A stretch of DNA of 64,000 bases, taken from Massilia aquatica (GTDB lineage: Bacteria; Pseudomonadota; Gammaproteobacteria; Burkholderiales; Burkholderiaceae_D). The DNA lies in contig NZ_VVIW01000010.1 in the NCBI RefSeq assembly GCF_011682045.1, forward strand, positions 124,001 to 188,000. The letters run 5' to 3'. Positions 16,896 to 24,783 of the stretch are shown here, piece after piece (position 1 is the stretch's first letter; each line of letters opens with the position of its first letter). A program made the position numbers and the translations under genes. The notes under the pieces are model-generated. The model worked only from the letters and a program-made list of their open reading frames with translations. It ran no database searches and was not told where the DNA came from.

Positions 16896-17860
16896 GCGCG
16901 CGCGCCATGCTGCGCTGGGTGCTGCTGGTGCAGCTGGTGCTGTCGGCGGCCATTGCGTACGGCGCGCTGCGCTACGGCGCGGTGGCGTCGACCTGGCTGG
17001 CGGCCGCCTGCGGGCTGGCCTGCGTGCTGCTGGCGCGCATGCTGCTCACGGCGAACAACTTCAGGGCCACGGCGCGCTTTTCCAGCGCGACCCCGGCGCC
17101 GTTCCAGATCGGCGCGGGGGCCAGGCTGCGCCTGTTCGCCGAAGAATTCATCGCGACCCTGACCCATTCCTCATGGTTCATGGCGCACGCGTCGGCGCAC
17201 CAGCGCATCCACGCGGGCGCCACGGCGCCGCCACTGCTGCTGTTGCATGGCTACGGCTGCAACAGCGGCTACTGGACCCACCTGGTGCGCGAGCTGGACG
17301 CGGCGCGCATCAGCCACGCCACGCTCGACCTGGAGCCCATGCTGGCCGGGATCGACGACTTCGTGCCGGCGGTGCGGGGCGCCGTCGAGGCCCTGTGCGC
17401 GGCCAGCGGCGCGCAGCAGGTGATCATCGTCGGCCACAGCATGGGCGGCCTGGTGGCGCGCGCCTACCTGCGCGCCCACGGCAGCGCGCGCGTGGCGCAT
17501 GTCTTCACCATCGGCACCCCGCACCATGGCACCAGCCTGGCCAGCAAGGGGCCGGGCCTGAACGCGGTCCAGATGCAGTACCACGGCGGCGACGCCGGCG
17601 GCGACGGCGGCGACCCAGCGGCGGGTGGCTGGCTGCGCGCACTGGCCGCCAGCGAAAGCGCGCAGACGCGCGCGCTGATCACGTCGCTCTTCACCCATCA
17701 CGACAACATCGTCGCCCCGCAAACGTCGAGCGTGCTCGAAGGCGCCCGCAACATCGCCTTCGGTGGCGTCGGCCACGTGGCGCTGGGACGCAACCGGCGC
17801 GTGCTGGCGCGCCTGATGCAGGAAATTAACACTCTGTCTACAGCCCGCGATAATCTTTAG
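16892..17860 (+). CDS. lipase-like alpha/beta hydrolase
   Basis: The 322-residue protein has two N-terminal hydrophobic helices (about 6-26 and 32-52), then an alpha/beta hydrolase domain with the oxyanion motif L-L-L-H-G-Y-G, the nucleophile elbow G-H-S-M-G-G and the lipase-typical G-T-P-H-H-G-T. A D-N-I-V acid region and G-H-V-A-L (His) complete the triad. It resembles EstA/LipA-type triacylglycerol lipases, but anchored in the inner membrane. It is coupled (ATGA) to the GMC gene, so it may release the alcohol that the oxidoreductase uses; that link is inference. Confidence 0.82.
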   Translation: MSARAMLRWVLLVQLVLSAAIAYGALRYGAVASTWLAAACGLACVLLARMLLTANNFRATARFSSATPAPFQIGAGARLRLFAEEFIATLTHSSWFMAHASAHQRIHAGATAPPLLLLHGYGCNSGYWTHLVRELDAARISHATLDLEPMLAGIDDFVPAVRGAVEALCAASGAQQVIIVGHSMGGLVARAYLRAHGSARVAHVFTIGTPHHGTSLASKGPGLNAVQMQYHGGDAGGDGGDPAAGGWLRALAASESAQTRALITSLFTHHDNIVAPQTSSVLEGARNIAFGGVGHVALGRNRRVLARLMQEINTLSTARDNL

Positions 17861-17899
17861 CAACACCCCTGAAAGCCGTGCTACAGTCATTGTGAAATT

Positions 17900-17916
17900 G
17901 ATTGTCATGGACAATC
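17900..17916. promoter_or_regulatory. perfect palindrome before the REC-GGDEF-EAL gene
   Basis: GATTGTC-ATG-GACAATC is a perfect 7-bp inverted repeat with a 3-base spacer, in the 267-bp gap between the lipase and the large c-di-GMP gene. It has the size of a dimeric regulator site. The rest of the gap has no gene. Confidence 0.4.
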
Positions 17917-18127
17917 CGATTTCCTCTCGTGAGTAATGGTGAGTTTCTTATGCTGTATGCATGATGCCGGCGCATTCTGTCGCCGATTAACGACTGCTGC
18001 GGCCGTGTTGTTCCTGTTTCGTCGCGCACAATTGCCTATGCATGCATGAATGTGTCAGGATGCAACAGAAGAGCAGACGGTGATGCCACCAGTTGCACGA
18101 GTACCGGTATTAACCAGGAGCGCCACA

Positions 18128-21100
18128 GTGTCCGCACGCATCCTCATAATCGAAGACAACCCCACCAACATGGAGTTGATGGTGTATCTGCTGAAGGCAT
18201 TCGGCTATACCCCGTTGACGGCGTACGACGGCGTGAGCGGCGTCGACACCGCCCGAGAGACGATGCCCGACCTGATCATCTGCGATGTGCACCTGCCCAA
18301 GCTGGACGGCTACGGGGTGGTAGCGGCGCTCAAGGGCGACCCCAGCCTGGCCGCAATCCCGGTGCTGGCGGTGACCGCGCTGGCCATGGTGGGCGACCGC
18401 GAACGCCTGCTCGACGCCGGTTTCGACGGCTACATCGGCAAGCCGATCGAGCCCGATACCTTCGTGGCCCAGCTCGAGAGCTTCCTGCCGCTGCAGGCGC
18501 CGGCCGAGCTGGTGGCCAGCGTCGAGGAAAGCCTGGCCGTGCCGACCGCCGCGCCGGCGGGCGTGGGCCGCACCGACAAGCAGGCCACCATCCTGATCGT
18601 CGACGACCATGTGTTGAACCGCGAATTCCTGATGACCCTGCTCGGCTACGGGGGCCACCGCCTGCTCGAAGCGGCCAACGGCGTCGAGGGCCTGAAGATG
18701 GTGCATGCCGAGCGGCCTGACCTGGTCATCTCGGACATCCTGATGCCGAACATGGACGGCTACGAATTCGTCACGCGCCTGCACAGCGATCCGGCCACGG
18801 CCCACCTGCCGGTGATCTTCTACACCGCCACCTACCGCGAGCGCGAAGCGAACAAGATGGCGCAGGCCTGCGGGGTGCAATGGGTGCTGCCCAAACCGTC
18901 GGACCCGGATGTGATCCTGCGCACCGTGCACGAAGCGCTTGGCATCACCGATCCGGTCATGCTGCCCTCGTTCACGGCGCCGCCGGCCGAGCCAAGCCGC
19001 ATGTTCTCGATCGATAACACGGTGGCCGAATACCTGGTCGAAGTCGAGTCGAGCAGCAGCCAGGTGCTCTCGCGCATCGCCAGCCACGGCATGCCCGAGC
19101 CCTCGTACGACCTGTCGCAGATGACCGACCGGCTCTCGAGTTCCCTGTCGAGCCTGCAGGCGGTGAGCCTGCGCCTGACCGCCCTGATCGAACTCGGTAT
19201 CGAACTGGGCGCCGAGCGCGATCCGACCGCGCTGCTCGAAATCGGCTGCCGCGTGGCGCAGAACATCTGCGTCTCCAAATATGCCTGCATCGGCGTGCTC
19301 GATGAGGGCGCCGATGAACTGAGCTACTTTTCCTCGTGCGGCGAAAACCGCCAGGCGCGCGTGGTGGCCGCCACTCCGCGCGCCGGGGTGCTGGCCAAGG
19401 TGCTCGACGAGGAAGTCCCGGTGCGCATCGAGGGCATCGATGGCGACCCGCGTTCGGTCGGCCTGCCGCAGGGCCACCCGCCGGTGCATTCCTTTCTCGG
19501 CGTGCCGATCGCCTCGCGCGAGCGCGTGCACGGTTGGCTGTACCTGGTCGACAAGCTCGGCGCCGACGGCTTTTCGGAAGTCGACGAACGGGTCGCGGTG
19601 ACGGTCAGCGCGCAGATCGCGGTGGCCTACGAAAACCTGCTGCTGTACGAAGAAATCAAGCGCCACCACGCGCAGCTCACGGCCGACATGACGGCGCGCA
19701 TTCGCCTCGACGAAGACCTGCGCCGCTTTCGCACCGCCATGGACGCCACCGCCGACGCGATTTTCCTGATCGACCGCTCGGGCATGGCCTTCGTCGACGT
19801 CAACGCCACCGCCTGCCGCATGCTCGGCTTCTTTCGCGACGACTTCCTGGCGCTGTCGGCGCCGGCGCGGCCGGGCGAGGACGAGAACGACAAGCTGCGC
19901 CTCAAAGACCTGTACGACAAGCTGCTTTCGGGCGACCAGTCGGGCGCCATGGCCGAAATCCTGGTGCAGCGCAAGGACGGCTCGACCCTGTCGGTCGAAG
20001 TGCAGCGCCGCACCCTGCGCTCCGGTTCCAGCTGGATCCTGGTGGCGGTGGCGCGCGACATCACCGAGCGCAAGGAATCCGAACTGCGCCTGCTCAAGCT
20101 GGCCCATTTCGACACCCTGACCGGACTGCCCAACCGCAGCCAGTTCTATTCTTCGCTCACGCGGGCGCTGGAACAGGCCGCGGAACACCGCTGGGCGGTG
20201 GGCGTGCTGTTCCTCGACGTGGACCGCTTCAAGACCGTCAACGACACGCTCGGGCACCCGATCGGCGACGAGCTGCTGCGCCAGTTCGCCGGCCGCCTGG
20301 TCGACTGCCTGCGCGTGCGCGACACCATCGGCCGCTTCGGCGGCGACGAATTCGCCGCCATCCTGATGCTGCCGGAAGGTCCGCAGACGGCCATTGCGGT
20401 GGTCGACAAGATCCGCGAGAGCCTGCGCCGCCCGTTCGACCTGGAAGGGCACGAAGTGACCGTCACGGCCAGCATCGGCATCACGGTCTATCCGGACGAC
20501 GGGCTCGACGCCGATACCCTGATCAAGTACGCCGACACAGCCATGTACCGCGCCAAGGAAGCCGGGCGCGATGCGTTCCGCTTTTTCACGGCCGAGATGA
20601 ACGCCCAGTCGCTGGCGCGGCTGGATCTGGAAAACGCGCTGCGGCGCGCCATCGACAACGAAGAATTCGTGCTGTACTACCAGCCCAAGGTGCACATCGG
20701 GTCGGGGCGCATCAGCGGCGCCGAAGCGCTGATCCGCTGGAAGCGGCCGGGCCACGGCATGGTCTCGCCCGGCCTGTTCATTCCGATTTTAGAGGAGACC
20801 GGCCTGATCGTGCGGGTCGGCACCTGGGTGCTGAACGAAGCGTGCCGCAAGATCAGCGAATGGGGGAGAAGCAAGATCGGGCCGGTGCATCTGTCGGTGA
20901 ACGTGTCGGGCATCCAGTTTTTCGTCGGCGGCCTGGAACAGGAAGTGCTCAATGCGATCAAGGTGCACGACATCGCGCCCGAACTGCTCGAACTCGAACT
21001 GACCGAAAGTTCGCTCATGTCGAACGCGGAAGATACCATTACCGTGCTGCGCAACCTGAAGGCGCTCGGGATCCAGATTTCGATCGACGATTTCGGCACT

Positions 21101-21811
21101 GGTTACTCGAGCCTGGCGTACCTGAAGCGCTTCCCGATCGACAAACTGAAGATCGACATCGCCTTCGTGCGCGAAGTGACCAGCAATCCGGACGACGCGG
21201 CCATCGTGCTGGCCATCATCAACATGGCGCACAGCCTGAAGCTGCAGGTGATCGCCGAAGGCGTGGAGAAGGATGCGCAACTGGCCTACCTGCGCCGCCA
21301 CGGCTGCGACGAGATGCAGGGCTACTACTTCAGCCGCCCGCTGCCGGAAGAGGACTTCGAGCAGATGCTCGGCGAAGGCAAGTACCTGATGCCGCCGCTC
21401 GACGAGTCGCTGCTGAACCAGCAAACCCTGCTCATCGTCGACGACGACGCCTTCATGCTCGACGTGCTGTCGGACTTCCTGGCGCAGGATGGCTACCGCA
21501 TCCTGACCGCGCAGACGGCGGCCGAAGGCTTCGACATCTTGGCGCGCCACAAGGTGCAGGTGATCCTGTGCGACCAGTGCATGCCGCTCATGAGCGGGAC
21601 CGAATTCATGGAGCGGGTCAAGAACCTGTGCCCGGATACCTTCCGCATCATGCTGTCGGCGTATTCGGACCTCACGCCCATCATGGCGGCGATCAACCAT
21701 GGCGCGATCGACCGCTTTTACACCAAGCCGTGGAAGGGGGCGGTCCTGCGCGAGAATATCCGCGAAGGCTTCCGCCTGCATCGCCAGATGCACGGGCGCC
21801 AGGCGGCTTAG
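18128..21811 (+). CDS. REC-REC-GAF-PAS-GGDEF-EAL-REC cyclic-di-GMP signalling protein
   Basis: The 1227-residue protein has two N-terminal receiver domains (phospho-acceptor Asp at 53 and 203), a GAF domain (about 355-505), a PAS domain (about 530-650), GGDEF (about 660-825), EAL (about 835-1085) and a third receiver domain (about 1100-1220). GGDEF is intact at 738-742, with an RxxD inhibitory site at 729-732. The EAL signature is at 866-868, with the later N, E, D-D-F-G and E-G-V-E catalytic landmarks present. It may therefore both make and degrade c-di-GMP. The GTG at 18128 is preferred because AGGAG lies seven bases upstream and the first receiver domain starts at once; ATG at 18050 or 18083 would add a non-conserved leader. 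A GAF histidine kinase follows 80 bp downstream and could phosphorylate it. Confidence 0.9.
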   Translation: MSARILIIEDNPTNMELMVYLLKAFGYTPLTAYDGVSGVDTARETMPDLIICDVHLPKLDGYGVVAALKGDPSLAAIPVLAVTALAMVGDRERLLDAGFDGYIGKPIEPDTFVAQLESFLPLQAPAELVASVEESLAVPTAAPAGVGRTDKQATILIVDDHVLNREFLMTLLGYGGHRLLEAANGVEGLKMVHAERPDLVISDILMPNMDGYEFVTRLHSDPATAHLPVIFYTATYREREANKMAQACGVQWVLPKPSDPDVILRTVHEALGITDPVMLPSFTAPPAEPSRMFSIDNTVAEYLVEVESSSSQVLSRIASHGMPEPSYDLSQMTDRLSSSLSSLQAVSLRLTALIELGIELGAERDPTALLEIGCRVAQNICVSKYACIGVLDEGADELSYFSSCGENRQARVVAATPRAGVLAKVLDEEVPVRIEGIDGDPRSVGLPQGHPPVHSFLGVPIASRERVHGWLYLVDKLGADGFSEVDERVAVTVSAQIAVAYENLLLYEEIKRHHAQLTADMTARIRLDEDLRRFRTAMDATADAIFLIDRSGMAFVDVNATACRMLGFFRDDFLALSAPARPGEDENDKLRLKDLYDKLLSGDQSGAMAEILVQRKDGSTLSVEVQRRTLRSGSSWILVAVARDITERKESELRLLKLAHFDTLTGLPNRSQFYSSLTRALEQAAEHRWAVGVLFLDVDRFKTVNDTLGHPIGDELLRQFAGRLVDCLRVRDTIGRFGGDEFAAILMLPEGPQTAIAVVDKIRESLRRPFDLEGHEVTVTASIGITVYPDDGLDADTLIKYADTAMYRAKEAGRDAFRFFTAEMNAQSLARLDLENALRRAIDNEEFVLYYQPKVHIGSGRISGAEALIRWKRPGHGMVSPGLFIPILEETGLIVRVGTWVLNEACRKISEWGRSKIGPVHLSVNVSGIQFFVGGLEQEVLNAIKVHDIAPELLELELTESSLMSNAEDTITVLRNLKALGIQISIDDFGTGYSSLAYLKRFPIDKLKIDIAFVREVTSNPDDAAIVLAIINMAHSLKLQVIAEGVEKDAQLAYLRRHGCDEMQGYYFSRPLPEEDFEQMLGEGKYLMPPLDESLLNQQTLLIVDDDAFMLDVLSDFLAQDGYRILTAQTAAEGFDILARHKVQVILCDQCMPLMSGTEFMERVKNLCPDTFRIMLSAYSDLTPIMAAINHGAIDRFYTKPWKGAVLRENIREGFRLHRQMHGRQAA

Positions 21812-21891
21812 AGCGGCGCAAAATCTCCCGCACCCGGCCCGCATGATACGATTGCGCTTCGTCCAACCGGGTTTTCGCGCAAGAGAGATTG

Positions 21892-23100
21892 ATGCAAACA
21901 GAGATAGCCGCCGATATCGCCGCCATTGAGGCGATTTCATCTGTTCCAACCATCCTCGAAGCGGTGGCCGCGATCACGGGCCTGCGTTTTGTTTGCATCG
22001 CGCGCGTGACGCACGATGCGTGGACCACCTGCGCCGTGCGCGACGAGCTCGGACTCGGCGTGAAGGTCGGCGACGGCCTCGATGTGGCCACCACCCTGTG
22101 CGAGGAAGTGCGCGACTCGGGCCGCCCGGTCATCATCGACAACGTCAGCGAAGACGCGCGCTACCGCGACCACCATACGCCGCGCATGTACGGCTTCCAG
22201 AGCTATATATCGCTGCCCATCCACCGGCCGGACGGCTCGTATTTCGGCACCCTGTGCGGGCTCGATCCCTTGCCGGCGTCGTTGTCGACCACGGCCACGG
22301 TGTCGAGCATGACCCTGTTCGCCCAGCTCATCTCCAAGCATCTCGAAAACGAACTGAAACTGACCGAATCGCAGTCGGCGCTGCTGGACGAGCGCGATAC
22401 CTCGGAATTGCGCGAGCAGTTCATCGCCGTGCTCGGGCACGATGTGCGCACGCCGCTCTCGTCGATCCTGCTGGGCACCGAACTGTTGCGGCGCGAGCCC
22501 CTCTCGGCGCAGGCCGAAAGCGTGGTCGAGCGCATGCGGCGCAGCGCGCTGCGCATCTCGGCGCTGGTTGGCGACGTCATGGACTTTACGCGCGGGCGCA
22601 TGGGCGGCGGTATCGCGCTCGACCTGCGCAATGAGGCCGGCCTGCGCCAGTGGCTCGAACAGGTGGTGGCCGAGTTGCAGGGCGCCTATCCGGAGCAGCG
22701 CATCGGGCTCGAGGTCGACCTGCCGCACAGCGTGTACTGCGACCCGGCGCGCATCCAGCAACTGCTGTCGAACCTGCTCAAAAACGCGCTGGTGCACGGT
22801 GCGCGCAGCGAGCCAGTGCTGGTGTGCGCCCGGGCGCGCGACGGCCAGTTCGAGATCAGCGTGAGCAACGGCGGGCCGGCCATCGCGCCGGCCACGATCG
22901 GGCAGCTGTTCAAGCCATTCTGGCGGGCGTCCAGCCAGGTCGCCAGCGAGGGCCTCGGACTGGGCCTGTTCATCGTGTCCGAAATCGCCCGTTCGCACGG
23001 CGCCACGCTGGAAGTGATTTCCGAGGATGGCGCCACCCGCTTCACGTTCCGCATGCAAGCCGGCGCCTCGGTCGAGCGGCGCATGCTGGCGCGCGCATGA
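21892..23100 (+). CDS. GAF domain sensor histidine kinase
   Basis: The 402-residue soluble kinase has a GAF domain (about 15-160), a HisKA dimerisation domain with the phospho-His in G-H-D-V-R-T-P-L-S (His near 183), and a HATPase domain with an N-box (L-L-K-N-A-L-V-H-G), N-G-G-P and G-L-G-L-G-L-F-I-V. It has no membrane segment, so the signal is probably cytoplasmic. It lies directly after the three-receiver c-di-GMP protein and is the natural candidate partner. ATG at 21892 follows an AGAGAG-rich site. Its stop overlaps the next start as ATGA. Confidence 0.88.
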   Translation: MQTEIAADIAAIEAISSVPTILEAVAAITGLRFVCIARVTHDAWTTCAVRDELGLGVKVGDGLDVATTLCEEVRDSGRPVIIDNVSEDARYRDHHTPRMYGFQSYISLPIHRPDGSYFGTLCGLDPLPASLSTTATVSSMTLFAQLISKHLENELKLTESQSALLDERDTSELREQFIAVLGHDVRTPLSSILLGTELLRREPLSAQAESVVERMRRSALRISALVGDVMDFTRGRMGGGIALDLRNEAGLRQWLEQVVAELQGAYPEQRIGLEVDLPHSVYCDPARIQQLLSNLLKNALVHGARSEPVLVCARARDGQFEISVSNGGPAIAPATIGQLFKPFWRASSQVASEGLGLGLFIVSEIARSHGATLEVISEDGATRFTFRMQAGASVERRMLARA

Positions 23101-23756
23101 GGCGGGTGTTGATGCTGGTGCTGCCAGCGCTGCTGGCGGCGGGCGCGCCGGCCGCCGCCGATACCGTGATCAACCTCCAGACGCGCGCGCCCTCCGAGGC
23201 CGAGGTGAAATCCTTCCATGCGTATTACCAGAAGCGCTTTCCCGATAATCACAGTGCGCAGCCGACGTTTTCGGTCACGCGCGCGCACGCCGGCGCGCCG
23301 TGGGAAGTCAGCGCGGCGGTGAGCATGGCGCCACGGCGCGGCCTCAAGCAGCTGTGCCGCATGCAGCGGGTCGACTTCACGTACGTCGCCGGCGGCCAGT
23401 GGAGCGCTGCCGACAGGCTGCGCCAGTTCGTCTGGCTGGACCGCGCCAGCGGCTGCGCGATCCCGGCCAGGCCGGTGGAACTGTTGCAGCGCATGCCCGA
23501 CACGGAGTTGACCGGGGTGCTGGCGCAGCAGGGGGCATTGCTGGAAAAAGCGCGCCTGCTCCTGGCCGGGAACACCGCCTGCGCGCGCGATCGTTCGCTG
23601 CCGTACTACCTGCATGCGATTGATGTCGGCGCCACCGGCTCGAGCAGCGAGGAAATGGTGGCGCTGACTTACCGCAGCGGGCGCGGGGCCGACGCCACCA
23701 TCTGGGCGCGCCGCAGCGGCGCCGACTACGATGCGTGGAACGCGGACTGTCGCTAA
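23097..23756 (+). CDS. secreted hypothetical protein
   Basis: The 219-residue product starts with a clear Sec signal peptide (hydrophobic core about 4-18, Ala-rich cleavage region near 21). The mature protein has five cysteines and no domain I recognise. It overlaps the end of the kinase gene by four bases, so it is part of that operon; it could be a periplasmic component of the signalling set. It ends nine bases before the flanking TA of the MITE-like element. Confidence 0.75.
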   Translation: MRRVLMLVLPALLAAGAPAAADTVINLQTRAPSEAEVKSFHAYYQKRFPDNHSAQPTFSVTRAHAGAPWEVSAAVSMAPRRGLKQLCRMQRVDFTYVAGGQWSAADRLRQFVWLDRASGCAIPARPVELLQRMPDTELTGVLAQQGALLEKARLLLAGNTACARDRSLPYYLHAIDVGATGSSSEEMVALTYRSGRGADATIWARRSGADYDAWNADCR

Positions 23757-23767
23757 TCCAGGAGCTA

Positions 23768-23923
23768 GTGTCCTGAGTTAGAAATTCGTTGAATAAATAT
23801 GGCGATAATCGCGCCGATACCGCGTCACAAATGCTCGCCAGGCGCTTGCCTGCCTGCGCTTTGTTCCTTGTCTCAGCACGATTTCGCCATATTTATATTC
23901 AACGCATTTCCAACTCAGGACAC
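23768..23923. mobile_element. 156-bp MITE-like element with long terminal inverted repeats and TA flanks
   Basis: The left end (23768 to about 23804) and right end (about 23884 to 23923) are inverted repeats of about 37-40 bp. They begin GTGTCCTGAGTT, differ at two positions and have one 2-base indel. The inside is only about 80 bp and has no transposase. Both ends are flanked by TA (23766-23767 and 23924-23925), as expected for a TA target duplication of IS630/Tc1-mariner type elements. It lies exactly between two convergent genes and folds into a strong hairpin on either strand, so it may act as a two-way terminator. Confidence 0.8.
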
Positions 23924-24633
23924 TAGCGGCGGTAAGGCAATTCCAGGTAGACCTCGAAGGCGCACTCGACCAAATGCTGGCGCACCCCGCACGCGGCCGG
24001 ATCGCGGCGCGCATCAACTGCCGGCGCAGCGGCGGGGATCGACCAAGGCGTGGCCGCCCGGCACGCTTGCGCCAGCTTGCCGTCGACGCCGGCGGCCCAG
24101 GCCGCGTTGAAGCGAAACTGCCCGCTCATGTTGAAACGCAGAGGACGTCCGTAGCGTCTGCCAAGTTCCAGCTCGTTCAGACGGTCGATATCGAGCATCA
24201 GGCGTGCTTGCGCGCCTTGCGCCGCGACGCCATAAAATTGCCACCAGGCCTTGCCGGTATAGTCTTCCACGACGGCGTTGGCGCCATTCCGGATCCGGTA
24301 CACGCTCGACCAGGCGCCATCTTGCCCCGGCCTGGGAAACTGGTAGTGGCCTTCTTTGGCGGGCAGTTCGATGGCGCCGGTGTCGATCTCGTGCGTCTGG
24401 CCATTGCTGGCCGCCGTCATGCCCAGCCCGAAGCTCAGCACGGCCGGCCCTTCGACCGCGCCCAGGCGGGTGATCCTGACCTGGGCGCCGCTGGCGCTGA
24501 AGGTGGCGGCGCCATCAATGGTGCAACTCATCTTGTCGGAGAATTTGGCCGCCTCGCGCATTGGAATAGCCGTCGCGGCCGCTTGTCCCTGCCATCCGGC
24601 CAGCGCCAGCGCCAGTAAATTCCATCGCATCAT
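23923..24633 (-). CDS. secreted hypothetical protein ending at the MITE
   Basis: The 236-residue product has an N-terminal signal peptide and a mature part rich in beta-strand-like sequence with four cysteines (one near the start of the mature protein, three in the last third). No domain is recognised. ATG at 24633 was chosen as the signal peptide start; a GTG at 24645 would add four residues. The TAG stop is built from the TA flank and the last base of the MITE (23923-23925), so the C-terminus may have been changed by the insertion. Confidence 0.65.
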   Translation of the reverse strand: MMRWNLLALALAGWQGQAAATAIPMREAAKFSDKMSCTIDGAATFSASGAQVRITRLGAVEGPAVLSFGLGMTAASNGQTHEIDTGAIELPAKEGHYQFPRPGQDGAWSSVYRIRNGANAVVEDYTGKAWWQFYGVAAQGAQARLMLDIDRLNELELGRRYGRPLRFNMSGQFRFNAAWAAGVDGKLAQACRAATPWSIPAAAPAVDARRDPAACGVRQHLVECAFEVYLELPYRR

Positions 24634-24783
24634 GTTCTTGTTCACATTCGTCTTTCCGTGGCGCGCAGGCGGCACTTGTCGGTAAGCTAAGTTGACAGTA
24701 TACAATTAATGTCTAGAGGAAATCTAATGGGACAACGTCCGGCCGCCCCGGCTGGCCGTTTGCCACGACGGGAAGCGAACGCA

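Noticed and set aside
18110-20755. 881-codon antisense frame
   Set aside because: Shadow of the c-di-GMP protein, whose receiver, GGDEF and EAL motifs are intact in sense.
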